17,819 nucleotides of DNA, taken from positions 1 to 17,819 of the forward strand of contig CALALX010000086.1 of the NCBI GenBank assembly GCA_937925635.1. Reading direction: 5' to 3'. A program made the position numbers and the translations under genes. Source of the DNA: an uncultured Caulobacter sp. (GTDB taxonomy: Bacteria; Pseudomonadota; Alphaproteobacteria; Caulobacterales; Caulobacteraceae). Of the stretch, positions 1-7,039 are shown one piece after another; position 1 is the first letter of the stretch, and every line of letters starts with the position of its first letter. The notes under the pieces were generated by a model, which searched no databases, was not told the DNA's origin, and saw nothing but the letters and a program-made list of their open reading frames with translations.

Positions 1-578
1 TCCCACGAGACCCCGGCCAGCCACTGATAGGCGAACACCGAATCGTTGTCGTGGACGCCGATCACGCCAGCACCCGAATTGGCGCGGGCGGAAAGGTCCA
101 TTTCCAGCCGGTTGATGCCGATGCCGAAGCCGACGTAGGGGTTCAGGGTGGCGTCCGGCATGAAGTCGTAGATGAGGTTCGCCATCAGCGTGTACGACTG
201 GATCGAACCTTCCGGCGCGTTACAGGCCGGCAGAACGCTGGAGACGCTGCACAGCGAGTTGGGCAGCGGACGGGCCGGGTTGCCGGCGACGTCTTCGATG
301 TTGCTTGTCCGCGATCCGCCTTCCAGTTCCATCCGCCAGTTTTCGTTCAGGCGGTAGCCGAGCCGGGCGAAGCCGGCGACATCGCCTTCCATGCCGAAGT
401 CGTACTCGTACGGATTGCCGTCCGAGGCCGCGCCGAAGCTCGCCACCTCGACGTCGTCCGGCCAGTGGTAGCCGAGGTCGAAGGCGGCGTACCAGCCCTG
501 GCTGGGCTCAGCCATCGCCTGCGGCGCAAAGGCCAGGGCGGCGAAAACGCTGCCCAGCAGAAGTGCTTTCTTGTTCAC
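1..578 (-). CDS. OmpA-family outer membrane beta-barrel protein, N-terminal part (cut by window edge)
   Basis: I translated this frame by hand: 192 residues from a GTG start at 578 and still open at base 1, so the C-terminus lies outside the window. Residues 1-23 form a clear Sec signal peptide (MNKKALLLGS start, hydrophobic core, AMA cleavage site). The mature part begins with QGWYAAFDLGYHWP and continues with alternating aromatic/polar strands (FARLGYRL, NWRMELEGG, YTLMANLIYDF, NPYVGFGIGINRL), the pattern of the eight-stranded OmpA/OMP_b-brl barrel. Two cysteines, C110 and C119, sit in what should be a surface loop and may form a disulfide. Caulobacterales proteins of this type usually carry a C-terminal OmpA peptidoglycan-binding domain, which cannot be checked here. 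The GTG start is supported by a GAGGGG ribosome-binding site six bases upstream. Family is fairly sure; ligand or pore function is not known. Confidence 0.85.
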   Translation of the reverse strand, partial: MNKKALLLGSVFAALAFAPQAMAEPSQGWYAAFDLGYHWPDDVEVASFGAASDGNPYEYDFGMEGDVAGFARLGYRLNENWRMELEGGSRTSNIEDVAGNPARPLPNSLCSVSSVLPACNAPEGSIQSYTLMANLIYDFMPDATLNPYVGFGIGINRLEMDLSARANSGAGVIGVHDNDSVFAYQWLAGVSW

Positions 579-584
579 GGTGAG

Positions 585-590
585 CCCCTC
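585..590 (-). promoter_or_regulatory. Ribosome-binding site deciding the GTG start of the OmpA-family barrel gene
   Basis: The minus strand reads GAGGGG, six bases before the GTG at 578. It supports GTG over the TTG further upstream in the same frame, and it puts a full signal peptide at the N-terminus. Confidence 0.6.
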
Positions 591-671
591 GCTCAAGTTT
601 CAGACCACGCCGAACGTCCGACGCCGACCATCAAGTTGCGCAACGCCGCGGCGACGCCAGTTCAGGCCAGA

Positions 672-683
672 GTTCTGAAGAAC
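672..683. repeat. 12-bp perfect dyad, possible operator upstream of the barrel gene
   Basis: GTTCT-GA-AGAAC is a perfect inverted repeat. It is not the alphaproteobacterial LexA box, which is a direct GTTC-N7-GTTC repeat: the second half is absent here. It could bind a dimeric regulator of the outer membrane protein gene, or be a chance palindrome. Confidence 0.25.
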
Positions 684-862
684 CCCCACGCCAGCCCCGA
701 AACGCCACCACCGTCGTGCGACCGACCCAGCAACGCACTGGATCCGAGTTGGTTCCATCGTCGCCTGATCGACGCAGCGCAGCTTTCCGCGCCGCTGCGA
801 CCATACGCCACCTCTACGGTCTTTGCCAGCTTGGGTCGACAGGCCGCGCCCGGGGTGTGGCG

Positions 863-879
863 ACCCTGCATCACAGGGT
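863..879 (-). terminator. Short stem-loop just after the nadE stop codon
   Basis: ACCCTG (863-868) pairs with CAGGGT (874-879) around a five-base loop and starts one base after the nadE stop codon. No run of U follows in the direction of transcription, so it is not a standard intrinsic terminator. It may stabilise the mRNA 3' end or work with Rho. Confidence 0.3.
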
Positions 880-2946
880 TCAGCGAAGCGTGTTCTCTTC
901 CAGTTCCGCCAGCCAGGCCTCGACCCTGGCGTCGGACGGCATCCGCCAGTCGCCACGTGGCGACAAGGCCCCGCCTGACGAGATCTTCGGTCCGTTCGGG
1001 ACGGCCGATCGCTTGAACTGGTTGGCGAAGAAACGCGTCAGGAATAGGCGCAGCCAGGCCTTGATCTCTTCGGGCGAAAAGGCCCGGCGTTCGGCGAGCG
1101 GCACGGCCGAGGGCCAGGTTCCGGCGCCTGCATCGCCCCAGGCGCAATGGGCCAGCCAGGCGATCTTGGACGGCGCCATGCCATAGCGCGTCAGATGGTA
1201 GAGGTTGAAGTCCTGCAGCGCGTAGGGGCCCACGAAGTCCTCGGTCGCCTGGGTCTTGCCCGCCGCGTCGGCCGGCACCAGCTCGGGCGAAATCTCGGTG
1301 GCCAGGATGTCGCGCAACACGGCCGCCCCGGCCGCGTCGACCTCTCCCGAGCCCGCAACGAACCGGATCAGGTGCTGGATCAGCGTCTTGGGCACCGAGC
1401 TGTTGGGATTGTAGTGGCTCATGTGGTCGCCGACGCCGTAGGTGCACCAGCCGAGCGCCAGCTCCGACAGGTCGCCGGTGCCGACCACAAGTCCGCCCCT
1501 CTGGTTGGCGATGCGGAACAGGTAGTCCGTGCGCAGTCCAGCCTGCACATTTTCGAAGGTGACGTCGTAGACCGGCTCACCACGCCCGAACGGATGGTCC
1601 AGGTCGGCCAGCATCTGTTTCGCCGTCGGTCGGATGTCGAGCTCGGCGCCGGTGACGCCCATCGCGGTCATCAGGCTCCAGGCGTTGCCCTTGGTGCGTT
1701 CCGACGTCGCGAACCCGGGCATGGTGAAGCCCAGGATGTTGGCGTGGGGCAGGCCCAGAAGGTCCATCGCCCGGCAGGCGACCAGCAAGGCCTGGGTCGA
1801 GTCCAGCCCGCCGGAGACGCCGATCACCAGCGTCTTCAGCCCGGTCGCCTTGAGGCGCTGGGCCAGGCCCTGGACCTGGACGTTGTAGGCTTCCAGGCAC
1901 TGCTCGGCGAGCTTGCTCTCGTCATCCGGCACGAACGGATAGCGGTCGAGCTTGCGCGCGATGGCCAGTTCGCCCGTCGGCGCGTCAAAGGCGAAGGTCC
2001 GAATCCGGAACGCGGTCTCCGCCTGCCGGGCGGCGACGCTGTCGCAGAACGAGCCGGTGCGCATCCGCTCCTGGCGAACCCGGGACACGTCGACATCGAC
2101 CACGGCCATGGTCGACTCAGTCGGGAAGCGGCCGCTCTCGGCAAGCAGTTCACCCAGCTCGAAGATCGAGGCCTGGCCGTCCCAGGCGTTGTCCGTCGTG
2201 GACTCGCCGACCCCGGCCGCCGAATAGGCGTAGATCGCCTGGCAGCGCATCGACTGCGACGCGCACAGCAGCCGCCGGGCGTCGGCCTTGCCGATGACGA
2301 TGTTGCTGGCCGAGAGGTTGAGCAGGATCTCTGCGCCGCCAAGCGCGCCCAGCGTCGACGGCGGCGCCGGCGTCCAGACGTCCTCGCAAATCTCGGCGTG
2401 GAAGGTGAAGGGCGCGTTGCCGGTCGACCGGAAGAGCAGGTCGGTTCCGAACGGAACCTCGCGCCCGGCCACCATGATGGTGCGGCCGGTGACGCCCAGC
2501 CCGCTCGCGAACCAGCGGCGCTCATAGTACTCGCGGTAGTTGGGCAGGAAGGTCTTGGGGACCACGCCGAGGATTTCCCCAGCGTGGATGACGACGGCGG
2601 TGTTGAACAGCCGCCCCTCGAAGCGCAGCGGCGCGCCGACCGCGAACACCGGCGTCAGACCGCGGCTGGCCGCGACCAGCTCGGCGATCGCCGTCTCGAC
2701 CGCTTCGAGCAGCGCGTCCTGCAGCAGCAGATCATCGATCGAGTAGCCGCAGAGCCCCAGCTCGGGGAACACCATCAGCGCCACGCCCTGCTCGGCGCCC
2801 CGCGCGACGAGTTTCAGGGTCTCGGCGGCGTTGGCGGACGGATCGGCAAGCGCGATCTGCGGCACGCAGGCCGCCAACCGCACGAAGCCGTGTCGGTAGG
2901 GGGAGGCGAAAGGGATCGCCACGGCGCTGCGGTCGGTCTTCGGCAT
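880..2946 (-). CDS. nadE: Glutamine-dependent NAD+ synthetase (two-domain, long type)
   Basis: Catalyses the last step of NAD+ synthesis, turning deaminated NAD (NaAD) into NAD+ with ATP and ammonia taken from glutamine; cytoplasmic, usually a homo-octamer in this long class. The protein has 688 residues, close to the roughly 680 of the Mycobacterium tuberculosis enzyme, which it resembles closely along its whole length from memory. The N-terminal nitrilase-type glutaminase domain has the catalytic triad: Glu62 (in FPELGLCGYS), Lys131 (in VVPKTFLPNYRE) and Cys187 (in EICEDVW). The C-terminal synthetase domain has the ATP-binding SGGLDS loop at residues 378-383 and the conserved VYDVTFENVQAGLRTDYLFR region, GTGDLSELALGW and FKRSALPNGPK-like motif (here FKRSAVPNGPK). 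I take the ATG at 2946; a TTG seven codons upstream is possible, and the GAGAGGG before the ATG is somewhat distant. It lies 60 bases downstream of the MipZ-like gene on the same strand, so the two may be co-transcribed. All catalytic residues look intact. Confidence 0.96.
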   Translation of the reverse strand: MPKTDRSAVAIPFASPYRHGFVRLAACVPQIALADPSANAAETLKLVARGAEQGVALMVFPELGLCGYSIDDLLLQDALLEAVETAIAELVAASRGLTPVFAVGAPLRFEGRLFNTAVVIHAGEILGVVPKTFLPNYREYYERRWFASGLGVTGRTIMVAGREVPFGTDLLFRSTGNAPFTFHAEICEDVWTPAPPSTLGALGGAEILLNLSASNIVIGKADARRLLCASQSMRCQAIYAYSAAGVGESTTDNAWDGQASIFELGELLAESGRFPTESTMAVVDVDVSRVRQERMRTGSFCDSVAARQAETAFRIRTFAFDAPTGELAIARKLDRYPFVPDDESKLAEQCLEAYNVQVQGLAQRLKATGLKTLVIGVSGGLDSTQALLVACRAMDLLGLPHANILGFTMPGFATSERTKGNAWSLMTAMGVTGAELDIRPTAKQMLADLDHPFGRGEPVYDVTFENVQAGLRTDYLFRIANQRGGLVVGTGDLSELALGWCTYGVGDHMSHYNPNSSVPKTLIQHLIRFVAGSGEVDAAGAAVLRDILATEISPELVPADAAGKTQATEDFVGPYALQDFNLYHLTRYGMAPSKIAWLAHCAWGDAGAGTWPSAVPLAERRAFSPEEIKAWLRLFLTRFFANQFKRSAVPNGPKISSGGALSPRGDWRMPSDARVEAWLAELEENTLR

Positions 2947-3006
2947 GGTCGGTCCCGGCCCTCTCAAGATGGGGACTTACCAGCCCGTTTCCAGACGCCG
3001 CAAGGC

Positions 3007-3933
3007 TCAGAGCGTCGAAGCGTACTCCAGCGCCTTGGCCGGGCGCGGCCGCGCGTCGGCGTCGACCCGATTCAGCACGATCAGCCCCAGGGCCTCGAGC
3101 AGGTCATTGACCTCCGCCCGCGCCGCCAGCTTGGGACTGGTCACATTGTCGGGCCGCAGGCGAGAGGAGACGTCCGCCAGGGTCAGGCCGAAGGGGAACA
3201 TCTCGCGATAGACCACCCGCTCGCGCATCGACGGCCCGATCCTGAAGCCGACCTCCCTGGACAGCTGCTCCAGCGCGTGCCCCAGGCGTTCGCGATTGTG
3301 CGTGTCGGCGCCGGCGAGACGGTTGCGCAACACCACCCAGTCGAGCGTGCGACTGTGCTGGGCGCGCATGGCGCGGGCGCGCAGGATGTTCTCGGCATAG
3401 TGGCTGGGCCGGATCAGCTGCAGGGTCAGCGGGTCGACGTTCCCGATGACATCGAAGTCCACAAAGCTGTCGTTCATCGGCGTGACGACGAGGTCGGCCT
3501 GCAGATGCGCCGCCCGGTTCACAGCGTTGTCGCCGCCGGGCGTGTCGATGACCACCAGGTCCGCCTCGCCCATCGCCAGGGCGAGGGCCTGGTCGAACAG
3601 TCGGCAGGCGAGAGGCTGATTGTCGACGATGGTGGCCGGGTTCTCGACCAGCTTGTACTCGCGCGGCATCGGCGCTTCCATCTTCGCCGCCGGAAGCCAC
3701 CGCCGCCGATTGGTGAAGAAGCGCGAGAGACTCTGCTGACGCAGGTCCAGGTCCATCACCGCGACCCGCTGGCCCCGGTACATCATCGAGACCGCGATCA
3801 GCGCCGCCAGGGTGGATTTGCCGGCCCCGCCCTTCTCGTTGCCGACCACGACGACACGGGCCCGAAAGCGCCGCGGGCCGTTCGTCGCCACGGGAGGCCA
3901 GGCGGGAGCGCCTTGCGATGAGTCGCCGTTCAT
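3007..3933 (-). CDS. mipZ: MipZ-like ParA/MinD-family ATPase (cell-division plane positioning)
   Basis: A 308-residue P-loop ATPase of the ParA/MinD superfamily. The deviant Walker A motif KGGAGKST lies at residues 34-41 (signature Lys34, catalytic Lys39), followed by the DLDLRQ switch at 61-66 and Walker B VVIDTPGGD at about 127-135. The blocks ADLVVTPMNDSFVDFD, DWVVLRNRLA, VGFRIGP and YREMFPFGLTLAD match MipZ of Caulobacter rather than generic ParA or MinD. MipZ forms a gradient from ParB at the poles and blocks FtsZ assembly, restricting division to midcell. The rest of the sequence is clearly more divergent than I would expect for the main MipZ of the order, and it has an N-terminal extension of about 20 residues, so this may be a second, paralogous copy. 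The ATG at 3933 is chosen because AGAAGG lies seven bases upstream; the longer frame only starts at a TTG. nadE follows after 60 bases. Confidence 0.85.
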   Translation of the reverse strand: MNGDSSQGAPAWPPVATNGPRRFRARVVVVGNEKGGAGKSTLAALIAVSMMYRGQRVAVMDLDLRQQSLSRFFTNRRRWLPAAKMEAPMPREYKLVENPATIVDNQPLACRLFDQALALAMGEADLVVIDTPGGDNAVNRAAHLQADLVVTPMNDSFVDFDVIGNVDPLTLQLIRPSHYAENILRARAMRAQHSRTLDWVVLRNRLAGADTHNRERLGHALEQLSREVGFRIGPSMRERVVYREMFPFGLTLADVSSRLRPDNVTSPKLAARAEVNDLLEALGLIVLNRVDADARPRPAKALEYASTL

Positions 3934-3940
3934 CCGGATA

Positions 3941-3949
3941 CCTTCTCCC
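3941..3949 (-). promoter_or_regulatory. Ribosome-binding site deciding the start of the MipZ-like gene
   Basis: The minus strand reads GGGAGAAGG, seven bases before the ATG at 3933. This strong site excludes the upstream TTG at 3996 as the main start. Confidence 0.7.
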
Positions 3950-4050
3950 ACACCGCCGTTCTCCAAACCAAGGCGGAATAAGGGTGACAGAGTCAATCGT
4001 GCGTCCCGTCAGAGGCGAAGCGGGGTTGCCGGATGCAATCAGGGCGGTCA

Positions 4051-4069
4051 GCCGGGCTCGCGGCCCGGC
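4051..4069. repeat. GC-rich inverted repeat in the divergent spacer
   Basis: GCCGGGC (4051-4057) is complementary to GCCCGGC (4063-4069) with a five-base loop, giving a seven-base-pair all-GC stem. No T-run follows on either strand. It may be a leader hairpin or operator; in DNA this GC-rich it can also arise by chance. Confidence 0.3.
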
Positions 4070-4287
4070 CACAGGCCCTCCGTTGAGGCGCGGGGCGGCC
4101 GCCCGCCAGATGCGGGGCTTTTGACGGGAAAGTCGGGGCAGTGACGGTCAACTTCACGCCCGATGGCGAGGGTGGCGCGACGCGCTCGCGGAAAGGCGTC
4201 GTCACCGCGGCCATGGATGCGACCGGGCGCAGCGGCGATCCGTCGCAGCGGTTGATCGCCCGGCCTGATGGCGTTCAAGATGCGTCC

Positions 4288-5154
4288 ATGACCGCATTCA
4301 CCGACATTCACTGGCGCTCCGCCGACGGCCTCACGCTCCACGCCCGCGACTACCCGGGCAAGGCCGACCGCGCGCCGGTGATCTGCATCCACGGGCTGAC
4401 CCGTAACGCTCGCGACTTCGAGGACCTCGCGCCGGCCATCGTCGGCGCCACCGGCCGGCGGGTTCTGGCCGTCGACGTGCGCGGCCGGGGCGCCTCGCAG
4501 AAGGCCGCCGACCCGATGCACTACAATCCCGGCGTCTACGCCGCCGACGTGATGGCCCTGCTCGACGACCAGGCGATCGGCAGGGCCGCCTTCGTCGGCA
4601 CCAGCATGGGCGGGCTGATCATGATGACCCTGGCGGTCATGCGTCCCGCCGCCATCGCCGCCGCGGTGCTCAACGACGTCGGTCCGGAGATCGCCCCCGA
4701 GGGTCTGGCCCGCATCGCCGGCTATGTCGGGGTCCGCGCCGAGGTCGAGGACTGGGCCGGCGCGGCCGCCTATGTCCGCACCGGCAACGGCGTCGTCTTC
4801 CCGCACTACGGCGAGGCCGACTGGGACCGCATGGCCCGCCGCACCTTCCGCGAGGAGGGCGGCCGGCCGGTGCTGGACTACGATCCGGATATCGCCGTCC
4901 CGATCCGCGCCGCCGACCCGGCCGCGCCTGCGCCCGACCTCTGGCCCTTCTTCGGCGCCCTGGTCGCCGACAAGCCGGCCTTGCTCGTCCGCGGGTCGAC
5001 CTCGGACATTCTCAGCGTGGAGATCGCCGACCGGATGAAGGCCGCCGCCCCTCACCTCACGGTCGCCGAGGTCCCGGGCGTCGGTCACGCCCCGATGTTG
5101 GACGAAGCCGAGGCCTTCGACGCCATTCTGGCGCTGCTCGCCAAATCCGACTGA
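4288..5154 (+). CDS. Alpha/beta-fold hydrolase
   Basis: A 288-residue cytoplasmic alpha/beta hydrolase with no signal peptide. The oxyanion motif HGLTRN is at residues 35-40, the nucleophile elbow GTSMGG puts Ser106 in place, and the likely acid and base are Asp240 (in RGSTSD) and His267 (in VGHAPM). The DVRGRGAS stretch after strand 4 is typical of the family that includes esterases, lactonases and haloperoxidase-like enzymes; the substrate cannot be told. The ATG at 4288 begins just before the first beta-strand and family similarity, while the in-frame GTG at 4141 would add 49 unrelated residues. The ribosome-binding site is weak (AAGA). It stands divergent to the MipZ-like gene and 34 bases ahead of the ABC ATPase gene, so the two plus-strand genes may share a transcript. 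Confidence 0.88.
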   Translation: MTAFTDIHWRSADGLTLHARDYPGKADRAPVICIHGLTRNARDFEDLAPAIVGATGRRVLAVDVRGRGASQKAADPMHYNPGVYAADVMALLDDQAIGRAAFVGTSMGGLIMMTLAVMRPAAIAAAVLNDVGPEIAPEGLARIAGYVGVRAEVEDWAGAAAYVRTGNGVVFPHYGEADWDRMARRTFREEGGRPVLDYDPDIAVPIRAADPAAPAPDLWPFFGALVADKPALLVRGSTSDILSVEIADRMKAAAPHLTVAEVPGVGHAPMLDEAEAFDAILALLAKSD

Positions 5155-5188
5155 TCGTTCATTTGCGCGACAGGCGGCGAGCGATAGG

Positions 5189-7039
5189 GTGAGCCGCGTC
5201 TCCCGTCCCAGAGTAGTTGCCTTGTCTCAGCCCCCCATCCTCGCCGTCGACGACCTGAAGGTCACCTTTCACACCCACGACGGGGAGGTCGAGGCGGTGC
5301 GAGGCGTCTCCCTGACCGTCAGGGCCGGCGAGTGTCTGGGCGTCGTCGGCGAAAGCGGCAGCGGCAAGAGCCAGACCTTCATGACCGTCATGGGCCTGCT
5401 GGCGGCCAACGGACGGGCGACGGGCTCGGCCCGGTTCGAAGGCCAGGAGCTTCTCGGCCTGACGCCCGCGGCGCTGAACCGGCTGCGCGGCTCGAAGATG
5501 ACCATGATCTTCCAGGACCCGCTGACCGCCCTGACGCCGCACGTCCGGATCGGCGAGCAGATCATGGAGCCCCTGCGCTTCCACCTCGGTCTCTCGCCGA
5601 AGGAGGCCCGCGCCCGGGCGCTGGATTGGATGAAGCGCGTCCGCATCCCCGAGCCCGAGCGCCGGATGAAGCAGTATCCGCACGAGCTTTCCGGCGGCAT
5701 GCGCCAGCGCGTCATGATCGCCGCAGCCATGGCCTGCGGCCCCCGCCTGCTGATCGCCGACGAGCCGACCACGGCGCTGGACGTTACGGTCCAGGCCGAA
5801 ATCCTCGACCTGATGGCCGATCTGATCCGCGAGACCGGCGCGGCCATGGTTCTGATCACCCACGACATGGGCGTCATCGCGCGCCTCGCCGACCGCGTCT
5901 GCGTGATGAAGGACGGGGCATATGTCGAGGAAGGGCCCGTCGAGCAGGTCTTCGCCGAGCCGAAGACCGACTACACCCGCGCGCTGCTGGAGGCGATCCC
6001 GCGCCTGGACCGCGCCGATCGCGGCGGCCGCCCGACCCTCTCGCCCGCCGCGCCGGACGCGCCCGTGGTCGTTGAGGGCAAGGACGTGAAGGTCTGGTTC
6101 GACGTCCGCCAGGGCATGCTCGGCCGCAAGTCGCCGTTGCGCGCCGTGGACGGCGTCAGCTTCCAGGTTCGCCAGGGCGAGACCCTCGGCGTGGTTGGCG
6201 AGAGCGGCAGCGGAAAGTCGACCCTGGCCCGCGCCGCCCTCAATCTGCTGCCGCCCGGAGGCGGCGAGCTGGGCGGCACGGTCACGGTCCTTGGCAAGGA
6301 CATCACTCACGCCGACCGCGAGACCCTGCGCAACGCCCGCCGGGACCTGCAGATCGTCTTCCAGGATCCGCTGGCCAGCCTCGACCCGCGCATGACCATC
6401 GGCGACTCGATCGCCGAGCCGCTGCAGGTCTTCCGCCCCGACCTAAAGCGCCGAGACCGCGAGGCGGCGACGGCCGCCATGATGGAACGCTGCGGCCTGT
6501 CGCCAGCCTTGATCAATCGATACCCGCACGAGCTGAGCGGCGGCCAGAACCAACGCGTGGGCATCGCCCGGGCGATGATCCTGGAGCCGAAGCTGGTGAT
6601 CTGCGACGAGGCGGTCAGCGCGCTGGACGTCACCATCCGCGCCCAGATCATCGACCTGCTCATCCATCTCCAGAAGGAGCTGGGCATGGCGATGATGTTC
6701 ATCAGCCACGACCTGGCGGTGGTGCGCGAGATCAGCCACCGGGTGCTGGTGCTGTACATGGGCCGGGTGATGGAACTGGCGAGCCGCGAGCAGCTCTACG
6801 AGAACCCGACCCATCCCTACACGAAGGCGCTATTGTCGGCGGCTCCGATTCCCGACCCGAAGATCGAGCGCACCCGCAAGCGGGTGAAGCTGCAGGGCGA
6901 ACCGCCGTCGCCGATGGATCCGAGATCGGCGCTTCGCTTCCTGCCGTCGCGGCTGCCGGTCGACCCGACCGCCCCGATCTATGTGCCGCAGCTGAAGGAG
7001 GTGGCGCCCGGCCACCTCGTCAGCGAGTTCGACGCCTAG
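5189..7039 (+). CDS. ABC transporter ATP-binding protein with two fused nucleotide-binding domains (Opp/Dpp/YejF class)
   Basis: A 616-residue fusion of two ATPase domains of the peptide/nickel uptake class; such proteins power an inner-membrane permease for oligopeptides or similar solutes. Domain 1 has Walker A GESGSGKS (54-61), Q-loop Gln109, signature LSGGM (168-172), Walker B LLIADEP (187-193) and H-loop His225. Domain 2 has Walker A GESGSGKS (338-345), Gln392, signature LSGGQ (449-453), Walker B with DEA instead of DEP (473-475) and His508. Each domain ends in the oligopeptide-type C-terminal extension (NPTHPYTKALLSA at about 539-551). Both sites look catalytically complete. No permease or solute-binding protein gene lies beside it, so its membrane partners must be encoded elsewhere. 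Start is uncertain between GTG 5189 and TTG 5222; the latter gives the more usual N-terminus SQPPILAVDDL. Its stop codon overlaps that of the convergent OmpA-domain gene. Confidence 0.93.
   Translation: MSRVSRPRVVALSQPPILAVDDLKVTFHTHDGEVEAVRGVSLTVRAGECLGVVGESGSGKSQTFMTVMGLLAANGRATGSARFEGQELLGLTPAALNRLRGSKMTMIFQDPLTALTPHVRIGEQIMEPLRFHLGLSPKEARARALDWMKRVRIPEPERRMKQYPHELSGGMRQRVMIAAAMACGPRLLIADEPTTALDVTVQAEILDLMADLIRETGAAMVLITHDMGVIARLADRVCVMKDGAYVEEGPVEQVFAEPKTDYTRALLEAIPRLDRADRGGRPTLSPAAPDAPVVVEGKDVKVWFDVRQGMLGRKSPLRAVDGVSFQVRQGETLGVVGESGSGKSTLARAALNLLPPGGGELGGTVTVLGKDITHADRETLRNARRDLQIVFQDPLASLDPRMTIGDSIAEPLQVFRPDLKRRDREAATAAMMERCGLSPALINRYPHELSGGQNQRVGIARAMILEPKLVICDEAVSALDVTIRAQIIDLLIHLQKELGMAMMFISHDLAVVREISHRVLVLYMGRVMELASREQLYENPTHPYTKALLSAAPIPDPKIERTRKRVKLQGEPPSPMDPRSALRFLPSRLPVDPTAPIYVPQLKEVAPGHLVSEFDA

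Larger units (their letters stand above)
579..879. other. Intergenic spacer between nadE and the barrel gene
   Basis: About 300 bases hold no convincing gene. The open frames crossing it on both strands have the arginine/proline-rich composition of GC-driven chance frames and no good start signals. It should contain the end of the nadE transcript and the promoter and leader of the barrel gene, but I find no clear -35/-10 pair. Two small symmetries are visible: a stem-loop right after the nadE stop (863-879) and a perfect dyad GTTCTGAAGAAC at 672-683, about 95 bases upstream of the barrel start codon. Confidence 0.6.
3934..4287. other. Divergent intergenic region between the MipZ-like gene and the hydrolase gene
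   Basis: About 354 bases without a supported gene; it must hold promoters for both directions. On the minus strand a TTGACT element (3991-3996) overlaps a GANTC site (3990-3994), the CcrM methylation target in alphaproteobacteria. On the plus strand TTGACGG (4121-4127) fits the Caulobacter -35 consensus. Neither has a recognisable -10 at the right distance, so I do not call promoters. A GC-rich inverted repeat lies at 4051-4069. The frame that extends the hydrolase upstream to a GTG at 4141 lacks family similarity. Confidence 0.55.

Noticed and set aside
672..686. LexA (SOS) box upstream of the barrel gene
   Set aside because: The alphaproteobacterial box needs GTTC-N7-GTTC; here the second GTTC is missing and the element is an inverted, not direct, repeat.
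51..1016. A 321-codon plus-strand frame at the left end
   Set aside because: It is antisense to the signal-peptide-bearing barrel gene and to the end of nadE and changes composition abruptly where it crosses the spacer; no family is recognisable.
1147..3921. A 924-codon open frame on the plus strand, antisense to nadE and the MipZ-like gene
   Set aside because: It lies opposite two genes with clear family motifs, is rich in Arg/Gly/His/Gln in no recognisable domain pattern, and follows from the lack of stop codons in GC-rich codon-position-matched antisense frames.
3990..4127. TTGACT (minus, 3991-3996) and TTGACGG (plus, 4121-4127) as promoters of the divergent genes
   Set aside because: Both resemble -35 elements but no TANAW-type -10 lies at 10-18 bases from either; kept only as a remark on the spacer.
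4048..6310. Long minus-strand frames opposite the hydrolase and the ABC ATPase (346 and 383 codons)
   Set aside because: Low-complexity His/Arg/Gly/Asp-rich translations, no ribosome-binding sites, and the plus-strand genes carry complete catalytic motifs.
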